Below are positions 44,501 to 55,824 of a DNA stretch of 64,000 bases, in pieces. The first letter of the stretch is position 1, and every line of letters begins with the position of its first letter. The stretch lies in NCBI RefSeq assembly GCF_019097595.1, contig NC_080714.1, positions 30,316,759 through 30,380,758 of the forward strand. Direction: 5' to 3'. Position numbers and translations under genes: made by a program. The DNA comes from Hemibagrus wyckioides (lineage: Eukaryota; Chordata; Actinopteri; Siluriformes; Bagridae). The notes below the pieces were generated by a model. That model saw only the letters and a program-made list of their open reading frames with translations. It was not told the origin of the DNA and ran no database searches.

Positions 44501-47500
44501 GTGTCAGTTATCTGTGTGTTCAGTTATCTGTGTGTGTCAGTTATGTGTGTGTCAGTTATCTGTGTGTGTTCAGTTATGTGTGTGTGTCAGTTGTGTGTGT
44601 CAGTTATCTGTGTGTGTCAGTTATGTGTGTGTCAGTTATGTGTGTGTGTTCAGTTATCTGTGTGTGTTCAGTTATGTGTGTGTGTCAGTTGTGTGTGTTC
44701 AGTTATCTGTGTGTGTCAGTTGTGTGTGTCAGTTATGTGAGGGTGTCAGTTATGTGTGTGTCAGTTATGTGTGTGTTCAGTTATCTGTGTGTGTCAGTTA
44801 TCTGTGTGTTCAGTTATCTGTGTGTGTCAGTTATGTGTGTGTCAGTTGTGTGTGTGTTCAGTTATCTGTGTGTGTTCAGTTATGTGTGTGTGTCAGTTGT
44901 GTGTGTTCAGTTATCTGTGTGTGTCAGTTGTGTGTGTCAGTTATGTGAGTGTGTCAGTTATGTGTGTGTCAGTTATGTGTGTGTTCAGTTATCTGTGTGT
45001 CAGTTATCTCTGTGTCAGTTATGTGTGTGTCAGTTGTGTGTCTTCAGTTGTCTGTGTGTGTCAGTTATTTGTGTGTTCAGTTATCTGTGTGTGTCAGTTA
45101 TCTGTGTCAGTTATGTGTGTGTCAGTTATGTGTGTTCAGTTATCTGTGTGTGTTCAGTTGTGTGTGTGTTCAGTTATCTGTGTGTCAGTTATGTGTGTGT
45201 CAGTTATGTGTGTATTCAGTTATCTGTGTGTGTCAGTTATCTGTGTCAGTTATGTGTGTTCAGTTATCTGTGTGTGTTCAGTTATGTGTGTGTGTCAGTT
45301 GTGTGTGTTCAGTTATGTGTGTTCAGTTATCTGTGTGTGTTCAGTTATGTGTGTGTGTCAGTTGTGTGTGTTCAGTTATCTGTGTGTTCAGTTATGTGTG
45401 TGTGTCAGTTATGTGTGTGTCAGTTATATGTGTGTGTCAGTTATCTGTGTGTTCAGTTATCTGTGTGTGTCAGTTGTGTGTGTCAGTTATCTGTGTGTGT
45501 CAGTTATGTGTGTGTCAGTTATCTGTGTGTCAGTTATCTGTGTGTCAGTTATCTTTGTGTGTCAGTTATCTGTGTGTCAGTTATCTTTGTGTGTCAGTTA
45601 TCTGTGTGTCAGTTATGTGTGTGTCAGTTATGTGTGTGTCAGTTATGTGTGTGTTCAGTTATCTGTGTGTGTCAGTTATCTGTGTGTGTCAGTTATCTGT
45701 GTGTGTCAGTTATCTGTGTGTTCAATTATCTGTGTGTGTCAGTTATGCGTGTGTCAGTTATGCGTGTGTTCAGTTATCTGTGTGTTCAGTTATCTGTGTG
45801 TCAGTTATCTTTGTGTCAGTTATCTGTGTGTCAGTTATGTGTGTGTCTGTTATGTGTGTCAGTTATATGTGTGTTCAGTTATCTGTGTGTGTCAGTTATG
45901 TGTGTGTTCAGTTATCTGTGTGTCAGTTATCTGTGTGTCAGTTATCTTTGTGTCAGTTATCTGTGTGTCAGTTATGTGTGTGTCTGTTATGTGTGTCAGT
46001 TATATGTGTGTTCAGTTATCTGTGTGTCAGTTATGTGTGTGTTCAGTTATCTGTGTGTGTCAGTTATGTGTGTGTCTGTTATCTGTGTGTCAGTTATATG
46101 TGTGTTCAGTTATCTGTGTGTGTCAGTTATGTGTGTGTTCAGTTATCTGTGTGTGTTCAGTTATGTGTGTGTGTCAGTTGTGTGTGTCAGTTATGTGTGT
46201 GTTCAGTTATCTGTGTGTCAGTTATGTGTGTCTTCAGTTATCTGTGTGTGTCAGTTATGTGTGTGTTCAGTTATCTGTGTGTGTCAGTTATCTGTGTGTG
46301 TCAGTTGTGTGTCAGTTATGTGTGTGTTCAGTTATCTGTGTGTCAGTTATGTGTGTCGTCAGTTATCTGTGTGTGTCAGTTATGTGTGTGTTCAGTTATC
46401 TGTGTGTGTCAGTTATGTGTGTGTTCAGTTATCTGTGTGTGTCGGTTATGTGTGTGTCAGTTATTTGTGTGTTCAGTTATCTGTGTGTGTCAGTTATCTG
46501 TGTCAGTTATGTGTGTGTCAGTTATGTGTGTGTTCAGTTATGTGTGTGTGTCAGTTATGTGTGTGTTCAGTTATCTGTGTGTGTCAGTTATGTGTGTGTT
46601 CAATTATCTGTGTGTGTCAGTTATGTGTGTGTGTTCAGTTATCTGTGTGTGTTCAGTTATCTATGTGTGTCAGTTGTGTGTGTCAGTTATGTGAGTGTGT
46701 CAGTTATCTGTGTGTCAGTTATGTGTGTGTCAGTTATCTGTGTGTATCAGTTATGTGTGTGTCAGTTATCTGTGTGTATCAGTTATGTGTGTGTCAGTTA
46801 TGTGTGTGTTCAGTTATCTGTGTGTGTCGGTTATGTGTGTGTTCAGTTATCTGTGTGTCAGTTATCTGTGTCAGTTATGTGTGTGTCAGTTATGTGTGTG
46901 TTCAGTTATCTGTGTGTGTCAGTTATCTGTGTCAGTTATGTGTGTTCAGTTATCTGTGTGTGTTCAGTTGTGTGTGTGTCAGTTATGTGTGTTCAGTTAT
47001 GTGTGTGTTCAGTTATGTGTGTCAGTTATGTGTGTGTGTCAGTTATGTGTGTGTTCAGTTATCTGTGTGTGTCAGTTATCTGTGTCAGTTGTGTGTTCAG
47101 TTATGTGTGTGTGTCAGTTGTGTGTGTTCAGTTATCTGTGTGTTCAGTTATGTGTGTGTGTCAGTTATGTGTGTGTCAGCTAAATGTTAGTTATCTGTGT
47201 GTGTCAGTTATGTGTGTGTCAGTTATGTGTGTGTGTTCAGTTATCTGTGTGTGTCAGTTATGTGTGTGTGCAGTTATCTGTGTGTGTCAGTTATCTGTGT
47301 GTGTCAGTTATCTGTGTCAGTTGTGTGTGTTCAGTTATCTGTGTGTGTCAGTTATGTGTGTGTCAGTTATCTGTGTGTCTGTTATCTGTGTGTCAGTTAT
47401 ATGTGCGTTCAGTTATCCGTGTGTGTCAGTTATGTGTGTGTCAGTTATGTGTGTGTTCAGTTATCTGTGTGTGTCAGTTATCTGTGTGTTCAGTTATCTG

Positions 47501-50500
47501 TGTGTCAGTTATCTGTGTGTCAGTTATCTTTGTGTGTCAGTTATCTGTGTGTCAGTTATGTGTGTGTCTGTTATCTGTGTGTCAGTTATATGTGTGTTCA
47601 GTTTTCTGTGTGTGTCAGTTATGTGTGTGTTCAGTTATCTGTGTGTGTTCAGTTGTGTGTGTGTCAGTTGTGTGTGTTCAGTTATCTGTGTGTCAGTTGT
47701 GTGTGTCAGTTGTGTGTGTTCAGTTATCTGTGTGTCAGTTGTGTGTGTCAGTTGTGTGTGTTCAGTTATGTGTGTTCAGTTGTCTGTGTGTCAGTTATGT
47801 GTGTGTTCAGTTATCTGTGTGTTCAGTTACGTGTGTGTGTCAGTTATGTGTGTGTCAGCTAAATGTTAGTTATCTGTGTGTGTCAGTTATCTGTGTCAGT
47901 TATGTGTGTGTTCAGTTATGTGTGTGTCAGTTATGTGTGTGTTCAGTTATCTGTGTGTTCAGTTATCTGTGTGTGTCAGTTATGTGTGTGTTCAGTTATG
48001 TGTGTGTCAGTTGTGTGTGTCAGTTATGTGTGTGTCAGTTATGTGTGTGTTCAGTTATCTGTGTGTGTCAGTTATGTGTGTGTTCAGTTATGTGTGTCAG
48101 TTATGTGTGTGTTCAGTTATCTGTGTGTGTCACTTGTGTGTGTTCAGTTATCTGTGTGTCAGTTATGTGAGTGTGTCAGTTATCTGTGTGTGTCAGTTGT
48201 GTGTTCATTTATCTGTGTATCAGTTATGTGTGTATGCCAGTTATCTGTGTGTGTGTCTCTTATCTGTGTGTGTGTCAGTTATCTGTGTGTCTCTTATCTG
48301 TGTGTGTGTGTGTGTGTGTGTGTGTCTCTTATCTGTGTGTGTGTTTCAGCTGTGTGTGTCAGTTATCTGTGTGTGTGTCAGATATCTGTTGTATCAGTTG
48401 TGTGTGTGTGTGTCAGTTATCTCTGTGTATGCCAGTTATCTGTGTGTATGCCAGTTATCTGTGTGTGTGTGTGTGTGTGTCAGTTATCTGTGTGTGATAG
48501 TTGTGTGTGTATGTGTGTCTCTTATCTGTGTGTGTGTGTCAGCTGTGTGTGTCAGTTATCTGTGTGTATCAGTTATCTGTGTGTGTGTGTGTGTCAGATA
48601 TCTGTTGTGTCAGTTGTGTGTGTGTGCATCAGATATCTCTGTGTATGCCAGTTATCTGTGTGTGTATCTCTCTTATCTGTGTGTGTGTCAGTAATCTGTG
48701 TGTGTGTCAGTTATGTGAGTGTGTCAGTTATGTGTGTGTTCAGTTATCTGTGTGTGTCAGTTGTGTGTGTCAGTTATGTGTGTGTTCAGTTATCTGTGTC
48801 AGTTATCTGTGTGTCAGTTATGTGTGTTCAGTTATCTGTGTGTGTCATTTATGTGTGTGTCAGTTATCTGTGTGTGTCATTTATGTGTGTCAGTTATGTG
48901 TGTGTTCAGTTATCTGTGTCAGTTATGTGTGTGTGTTAGTTATGTGTGTTCAGTTATCTGTGTGTGTCAGTTGTGTGTCCAGTTATGTGTGTTCAGTTAT
49001 GTGTGTTTGTCAGTTATGTGTGTGTGTTCAGTTATCTGTGTGTCAGTTATGTGTGTGTGTTAGTTATGTGTGTGTGTCAGTTATCTGTGTGTTAGTTGTG
49101 TGTGTCAGTTGTGTGTGTCAGTTATCTGTGTTAGTTATGTGTGTCAGTTATCTGTGTGTTAGTTGTGTGTGTCAGTTATATGTCTGAAATTGCAAAAGTA
49201 TCCAGAAATTCCAGACTAAACCAATCAGAAAAATTAGGAAAGAAAGCATCCACACCTCCATCACTGAGCCTAACAGGAGTCTTTATTTATTTCAGCATTC
49301 AGATGAAGTGAAAGCACTGCGTGGAATAATTTCAGAAATAAACAGAATCCAAGCCTCATTGTCTCCGACACTCATCATACAGAAGTGGATTAGAGGCCAT
49401 TTGACCAGGAAACATCTGGGGTAAGTAAACACAGGTGCACACACACACACACACACACATATATAAATGACACAATCTCTCTTTCTCTGTATATTTAATG
49501 AAATGGTGATCTTGTGACAGATTGTGTGGAGCACCTGTTCATCTGAAAATGTTAGTGAGGAATGTGACTTCAGTGGGTTCGGTGTGGGAGAGCAGCAGAA
49601 GATCATGGATTAGGAGTGATCCTCACATTCTGGAAGTGTGTGTGTGTGTGAGTGAGAGAGAGAGACAGACACAGTGTGTGTGTGTGTGTTCATGATATCA
49701 CTTTCATCTCAGTAGCTCTGAGTCAGTGATCCTGTCCTTCTCTTACATTCCATCTACAGCTACAGCAGGACATGTTGAGCTTTAGATCTTTTGATAGCAA
49801 GAACCTGACGGACCTCAAACCACCTTGTAACACTCCTCAGCTGCGTAACCATGGAGACAAACTCAGTGGGTACCATTATAGACCACTATATTTTTATTGG
49901 CACAATAAACCTCTGTCTGAAAATGTACTTTGCTAACTATCACTGTTCTGTCCACATCTTTTCCCAGTTCAGGTGTAACTGTACAGAGTGAGGTGATGAC
50001 AATGATGTATAATAAAAGTAAATACAGATGGATATTTTGATGGAGCTCATTTAATGTTAAAACAATCAAATTTTAACAGGAACACATTGTTGGGGTTCCC
50101 AACTGGTGCAGCAATTGGTTAAATCCCAAGGCAGCCATTAGCTGCATGTCAAAAAGATGCAGTTAGCTTCATGTGTATCAGAGGAAATACCTGTTAGATT
50201 TCATCTTCTTGATTGCTGGGTGTGTATGAAAAGGGGAAACTGTTCAAGACCCACTTAGGGATAAAGTGGCAGAAAAAACTCATACTTATAATATAACATT
50301 GTAACATGTATTGTTACCAGGAATGGGAGAAAGAGCTCCAGCATCAATTGTCATGATAAAAATGTAGCCTAATATATAAAGTTAGATGAAATGTTGTACT
50401 TAATGTAGAGTTTCTGTTGTTAAACTCCAGATATCAGCATACTGGATGACCGTCCAGAGGAGGTGATGGACTCAAAGACTTTGTGTCTGTTTGGCGTTAA

Positions 50501-51795
50501 GGCCATGACGTATTTGTCCAAGCCATTTGAAGACATGCTGATATCTCGAAAAACGAATGGGCAGGACGTCCGGGATGGCATCGCCCGTTTCCACACGCAG
50601 AAATCCAATCCCACCACTGCCCCACGGCCACGCCCACCTAATGTCACCGCAGAGAAACGCCTCAGTGGCCGATACCGTAACTGCCTAAGGCTTACCGCGT
50701 TCCGGGCAATAGACAGGGCATATGAGGAAAAAGAGAAGGAGGAGGGTCTGAGGGAACGAGCCCAGCAAGTGATAGAGGCACAGGATCATCGTGACGAAGC
50801 CCACGGTCAGCGTGAAGGATTCATGAAGGCTCAAAGAAAAGTGGCACTACAGAGACAAAAGCGAGATCGAGACAAACTGGAGGAAACACTTAAACTGCAG
50901 AGAAGCAAACAGGAGCAGGAGGTGCAGCTAGTCCATCAGAAGTACCTCAGGGTCCTGGTGGAGAAGCAGATGAAGATGATGGATCAGGAGGCAGTGAAGC
51001 GCTTCAGCCAACAGCATGGTGCTTTGACTAAAGCCTTTATTAAACACAACACAGAACACTGGCTCAACAAGACTCTGGACGCAAGAAGACAACACATCGC
51101 TACACGGCACGCTGGCTTGCGGATAGAGCAGAGACACCTGGAATACAGGTACAGTCACTTACACACCTTACATACCTGCAAAACGTCCAGATTTGATAAA
51201 TGTCCAGATTTAAGGCACTGAGCTGTTTTCTGGTGTAAATTTGCTGTATTGTTTGAGAAGCTATTTAAACACTCTTCACACTGCAGCAACAGTACAAAGT
51301 GTAAAAATTTAGAGACGTGCAGTTTAAAGGTGGAACAGTGGCTTAGTGGTTAGCATGTTCGCCTCACACCTCCAGCATCCTAGGTTCTTGCTCCCGCTCC
51401 CTGTGCTTGGTGACAGACATGCATCTAGGCTGATTGGAGTCTCTAAATTGCCTGTAGTGTATGAGCGCCCTGGGTTAGCACTCCATCCAGGGTGTATCCT
51501 GCCTTGATGCCCGATGACTCCTGAGATCCAGAGTATAGATCAGATAAGCGGTACAGACAATGAAATGAAAAAAATATATATTATTACGGTGTTTTATTCT
51601 AGTATGATTATTCTTTTTCCTTACAGGCAGCAGAGTAGACCGATGATGTCTTGGATGTCCTTAAACTCTCTTCTATTTCACAAACAGCAGCACTCAGACA
51701 TCCCTCAAATCTCAGACAACAAATCAGCTGAAATCCAGTCAATACGAGCTAGACGTCCAGCAGACAGACGTGCTAATCAAAATATGAATAAATAA
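29522..51795 (+). CDS. lrriq3: leucine-rich repeats and IQ motif containing 3
   Basis: LRRIQ3 is a poorly characterised LRR and IQ protein, strongly expressed in testis in mammals. Exons: 29522-29794, 29963-30286, 49296-49420, 49521-49635, 49760-49865, 50431-51148 and 51627-51795. They total 1830 nt, 609 residues, against about 624 in human, and all phases agree. The start follows an acceptor at 29503. LRRs span about residues 55-130 ([38 protein letters not shown]), with the conserved cap [18 protein letters not shown]. The IQ motif [15 protein letters not shown] lies near residues 226-240. A long charged helical region follows in exon 6 ([13 protein letters not shown]...). A serine run near residues 18-28 is coded by a TCN microsatellite. 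Intron 2 is 19 kb, nearly all tandem repeat. Exons 4 and 5 rest on phase and openness and are less certain. Confidence 0.9.
35880..41440. repeat. higher-order repeat block A in the lrriq3 array (about 5.5 kb)
   Basis: Rare marker variants occur in the same order here and in block B: cagctgtgtg at 36183, tatctgtgag at 37144, gtgtgtcttc at 39991, caattatctg at 40631 and cggttatg at 41351. Confidence 0.8.
41441..46530. repeat. higher-order repeat block B in the lrriq3 array (about 5.1 kb)
   Basis: Matching markers lie at 41743, 42691, 45036, 45723 and 46443. The offset from block A falls from 5560 to about 5045 and then settles at 5092, so block B has lost roughly 500 bp in its middle and differs by a 47-bp indel. 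Confidence 0.8.
51330..51570 (+). mobile_element. tRNA-derived SINE in lrriq3 intron 6
   Basis: The head resembles a tRNA: A box TGGCTTAGTGG at 51339-51349 and a decayed B box ggttcttgctcc at 51383-51394. The body (attggagtctctaaattgcc, ccatccagggtgtatcctgc, cagataagcggtacagacaa) is a type widespread in fish genomes. It lies between exons 6 and 7. Confidence 0.7.
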
Positions 51796-51902
51796 AATTT
51801 AAAAAACTGTCTAACTAAATATCTCTATTTAAATATTTCTATAACTAAGTGAATGTTGGCTTTAAACAAATTCAGGAGACTGTTCCACAACATGTTTGTT
51901 TA

Positions 51903-51908
51903 AATAAA
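51903..51908 (+). terminator. lrriq3: poly(A) signal of lrriq3
   Basis: AATAAA 108 bp after the stop. Overlapping AATAAA words also span the stop codon itself (51786-51795), so the earlier one cannot be excluded. Confidence 0.55.
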
Positions 51909-52329
51909 GAACAATAAACAGTCACAATCATTAATCTTTAATAAAACAAATTTTACAATCATCTAATCATGTAAAATGTTCCTTTGTTGATTCAGGAGTA
52001 TATATTTCATCTTATCTGAAGTACAATGAAATAAAAATAAACACGAGATTATTTTACACAGCAGAGGTTTGGGATCTGATTGGTCAAAAGATATTTTCTT
52101 TTTTCTAATTACTATTAATTTTTTTTTTTAATAATTATATAATAAATTTATACCACAATATTGATTTATACCACACATTGAATTCTCTAATCTGATTGTT
52201 CAGTAGGTGTTTTATTTTTGTGTAATATTTGTATAATGCCATGTAATTCTGTCCCAGAAACTAAAACATTGTGATATTCTCTGCCTCGTGGTAGAAAGTG
52301 ATGCAGATCAAAGTGGAATCTGATCACTA

Positions 52330-52500
52330 ACCCTGACTGGAGTGAGTGGTGATGGTCCTGGAGACAGTCACATCCTCCAAGTTGATGGAGTGACCATTGG
52401 TTGCAGCCTCCTCGAACATGTTACAGTCAGTGCGCTCAAGTTTTCACCTGTTTCAGTGTAGAGCGTCTGACGAGCGGTCAGTATGCTGGAATTAGCATAA
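52330..52500 (-). pseudogene. LINE-like coding fragment
   Basis: The minus strand reads ERTDCNMFEEAATN, GHSINLEDVTVSRTITT, a stretch familiar from the linker of fish non-LTR ORF2 proteins between endonuclease and reverse transcriptase. It is short and deleted. The clade is not determined. Confidence 0.45.
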
Positions 52501-53718
52501 CGAAGATGTGGTCAGAGTAGCCGAGGTGGGGGCGGGGCTCCACGGTACACGCCGGGGATGTTTGTTTAGATGAGATCCAGCGTGTTCACCCCTCATGTTG
52601 ATGGAATTTAGGGAGCACTGTTTTGAGATTTGCACAGTGATAATAAACAGAGCGTCAGGGTGAGAATTGCAGATCGTTAATAGCCCTATAGAGTTCACAT
52701 AGTGCCTCCTTAGCATTAGCATTAGCGCTGGCGGGAATGTACACTGCAAAAAAGGAAAAAGGTGAATTCCCGAGTTAAATAAAATCGAGGCATCCAGGCT
52801 GGAGTAGGCTGGAGTAATGTGTTGCTTGAAGGAGAGATGGTTAGAGAGAGAAGAAATGATTAGGTATGCTCTTATGCTAAAGTGCTTTAAGAGAACCTAC
52901 AGTGAACACAGAATGAAAGCAGGAACTCCAGCAATACCAGCAAGGCCAGTAAGAGTAAAAAGGAGACAGTGTGACATGCAGAACATCACCATACAGCATA
53001 AGAGACCTGAGAAAAGACGATTAACAAATAAAGTGATCTGTTTTCAACAACCCTTTACAACATTTAATGTATGATGTGCTATAAGAAGAATTAAACACTT
53101 GGGGATGTGCCGTTATAGGAAAATAATCAATCTCAGCCTGGTAAAAGTAACCCCACTTCATCACACCACTCTGACGATCAATATTTTACTCTGAAAAAGC
53201 ACACACACACACACGACACGCACTTGAGCAACACCTGTGAGTGTGAAAGGATAATCTACTCCACTTCAGTCACTCTCACAGTGAACGGGGAAGTAAACAC
53301 TGTATAATTATAGAGTTTAATAGAAATATTTTTTAATCTTTACCTCAGAAAAGTCAAATAAACATGATCTCATCAACAATAAGGTAAGAAAGAAAGTGTG
53401 TCGGGTTTAATTAAAAAATATACCGATCTTTCACATTCCACACCTGAGCACTGTCCAACTCCAAACATAAAACATATATAACACACACATTTCCAAGTTT
53501 CTGACTTTACATATTTTAAGTTTCACATATGGCAATTCTGCAGTGGAGGCATTCGTTACGACAGAAACTTCATCCTTTTTATAAAGACAAGTTAAAGGGT
53601 TAATTTTATAAATTAATCAATGTGTGAGCAAGATTAGGATCATCAGCTAATATGCAGTGTGTTTTTTAACTGCTTTAAAACATCTGTAGTGTGAAAATCT
53701 GTATTATATCGCATTTAT

Positions 53719-54090
53719 TTATAGGGACTGTATCACCGTTTTTAGATTTACCTCCTGTCTTAGCTCCTCCCTCTCAAGAACAGCTATCACAAAGCCATGT
53801 GGTCCACCTCTCCATGGTTTAAGCAGATTGTGGTGGTGGACCTGTCGCACCTCTATCCATGCCATGCGCCTTACCTTGTTGTCCCCGACTTGCAGTGTGA
53901 CCTCAAAGGGTTCTTGACACCTTGGAAAGCAATTTAAAGTTTGATGTTGGAAATAATATGAAATAATCTCCCTGTGAGAATTCTTGTAGTTGCGCACCCC
54001 TGCGGTCAGGACTGTTGTTCCTGGGCCTGATGCAAATTCTCCTGTGTCCAATAATTCAAATGGGGAAAACCCCATGGAGGCTCACGGGAT
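53719..54090 (-). pseudogene. gypsy-type integrase C-terminal fragment
   Basis: A minus-strand frame of 118 codons starts MGFSPFELL, the motif found just after the integrase core, and contains VHHHNLLKPW, the motif that follows the integrase tail domain. The part between is shortened and unlike the family, so the copy is decayed. It is unrelated to the element at 4176. Confidence 0.6.
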
Positions 54091-55047
54091 GTCACAAACT
54101 GCAAATAACAGGCTCTTGAACCATTTATTCCACCTCTAAACGTCATTGTGACTTTTTAAGCGTTGTTTTGTATCTTCCTGACATGTTGTTGACTTTGGTG
54201 GCCCAGGCAACGCTTACCTACCCGTTGCTGTCCCCATCCTACACGATGCTACAGTGCTGCAGGACCCAGTCACATACATTCCCCTCAACAACATGCGAAA
54301 TTCCGGTTATAGCCTGAATCCAGCAATGTGTATTCCCCTTTGAATACTCACAGCTATACGGTACATCCCTGCTCAACCGGGGCGGCCTGCAGCGCATTAG
54401 GGACCCGGATCAATGTCCCCACCTCCATCATATGCCATTGCTCCTGGAAAAGCCTAGACTTCCCAAAGTGCAGAAACACAAGCCCTACTCCTACAACTGT
54501 GGCCCCAGGAATCACTTACCTGAGGGGAATGAGACAGACGAGGGGGAGAGGGAGGGGTAAGGAAACATTGGGACATTTTCCCTGGTTACCATGGTGCAGG
54601 GATGAGGGAAGGGTGGATTTGCAAGGGGAAAAGAGAGGGAGGGAGAAAAATAGAGAGAGTGAGTAAGGGCCCTCCCAGTCCTCCACCAGTTTCAACTAAC
54701 TGCTCCAGCACTAATAGGCCAACTATGCCCTCAGCACCATGCTCCTCTGCCAGCATGTGAGGTATGGCCATGCCAGTGGGTCCAGGCTCCATCCATTCCT
54801 CATCTGAGTTTGGAACAGGGCCTGGAATCACTCTGATCTGTGCACAGCTCGAAGAAGGCTTGCAGCTAGTGGATGCCAGAGAGGGTCTGGACAATTCCAG
54901 GGAGTGACGAGGCGTCCATGACTCAGCGTCCATGATTCAGCGTCCCAGGTACCAGGACAAGTGTGACACTCTCATGGGTTCTGTCAGGAATAAGGAGATG
55001 GCAGGCAGGCTTCGGACATCTCAAATGTATTCTTTATATTTACTACT

Positions 55048-55125
55048 CTCTGTTTGTTTTTTTGTTTGTTTGTTTTTTTTCTTTCTTTCTTCCTTCCTTC
55101 CTTCCTCTCTTTCTCTCGTGGCTCT
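55048..55125. repeat. polypyrimidine tract
   Basis: A run of TTTG units passes into T, then CTTT, CCTT and CTCT units. It is a candidate for triplex-forming mirror DNA. Confidence 0.85.
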
Positions 55126-55404
55126 TGTCTCTCCCCAATTTATCCTTTATCCTATCCTGAAATGCAGAACACCCGTCAGCAAAATTTTGCACAGGTGTGA
55201 GATCATTACCACTCTCTTTTCACAGCTGTCCTCCATTCACAATCCCTGAGCTTGACCAATCCCCTGTAACACAACATTAACTGTAATCATACAGTTTTCT
55301 ATCCTAATAATATGCTGGATTTAGAAGAAGCTGTTGAACAAATTAATCAAACAAATGAATCCAATGATGATTTTGGAATCTTTTCTCTTATTGGCCCCTA
55401 TTCG

Positions 55405-55436
55405 TATTATGTGTATATATATATATACACATAATA
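55405..55436. repeat. 32-bp perfect palindrome
   Basis: The left arm tattatgtgtatatat (55405-55420) is exactly mirrored in reverse complement by 55421-55436, with no spacer. It lies about 390 bp upstream of the ssbp3 start codon. Confidence 0.9.
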
Positions 55437-55600
55437 CATAATTCTTAAATTTCTCGATATGTAATACAGTTGCGTCTTTAAATGTTTTCCAAGGCCAAAA
55501 ATGGCGTTTTATGGTTCTTTACCTTTTTTCTTTTTTTAACATGCTTCTTTATCTGTATGTGGATACGCGGAACATCAACGTTGACCGTGACGGTGAGAAA

Positions 55601-55824
55601 TTCTCGCAATCCAATTGGTCAGAGAGGGAGCCAATCAGAGGTCGAGCAGTAGGCAGCTTGGTGTGAGTGCGTGTGTGTGAGTGAGTGTGTGTGTGGTTGC
55701 TCCTGTTAGCATGTGTGGTTGTGAGGGCAGAGTTCGGGATCCTGACAGATGAATAGTTGGAAATAAGGAGGTAAAACAGGGCGACGCGGGTGAGTCTCCC
55801 GTGCAGGAAAAGCCGCAGAAAACC
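55601..55824 (+). promoter_or_regulatory. ssbp3: ssbp3 promoter and 5' UTR
   Basis: Two CCAAT boxes (ccaattggtc at 55611 and ccaatcag at 55631) lie about 200 bp upstream of the start codon. No TATA box is seen. The sequence turns GC-rich across exon 1 and the start of intron 1 (to about 56160), as expected for a CpG-island promoter. The transcription start is not determined. Confidence 0.6.

Larger units (their letters stand above)
30450..49185. repeat. 18.7-kb TG-rich minisatellite filling lrriq3 intron 2
   Basis: Units of about 14-20 bp: cagttatctgtgtgtgt, cagttatgtgtgtgtt and cagttgtgtgtgtgt, in changing order, with rarer marker variants (cacttgtgtgag, cagctgtgtg, tcttcag, cggttatg, cagctaaatg). 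The unit has almost no stop codon in any plus-strand frame, so reading frames of up to about 1080 codons rich in Cys, Val, Leu and Ser appear; they are not genes. At both edges the array changes to cagatatctgttgtgtcagt and ctctgtgtatgcc words. Confidence 0.97.
51796..55600. other. intergenic region between lrriq3 and ssbp3
   Basis: AT-rich, with relics of a LINE (52330-52500) and a gypsy-type element (53719-54090), a short CA run near 53197-53213 and a polypyrimidine tract at 55048-55125. The words ccgttataggaaaataatca (53112) and gaattctctaatctgattgt (52179) look like further dispersed repeats, but I cannot name them. A minus-strand frame at 54586-54933 gives no recognisable protein. No gene seen. 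Confidence 0.6.

Noticed and set aside
30450..49185. Very long open reading frames (up to about 1080 codons) giving Cys/Val/Leu/Ser-rich proteins
   Set aside because: They arise from a stop-poor TG repeat, exist in all three plus-strand frames with the same vocabulary, and lie inside an intron bounded by in-phase lrriq3 exons.
49521..49635. Initially skipped as non-coding between lrriq3 exons 3 and 5
   Set aside because: The rejection was reversed: without this exon the phases of exon 3 and the next exon clash and hit a stop; with it they agree, so it is included in the lrriq3 model.
52817..53074. An 85-codon basic open frame
   Set aside because: No family resemblance and no conserved motif; looks like chance in AT-rich intergenic DNA.
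54586..54933. A 115-codon minus-strand open frame upstream of ssbp3
   Set aside because: No recognisable domain, no splice context, and in retroelement-like DNA; most likely chance or relic.
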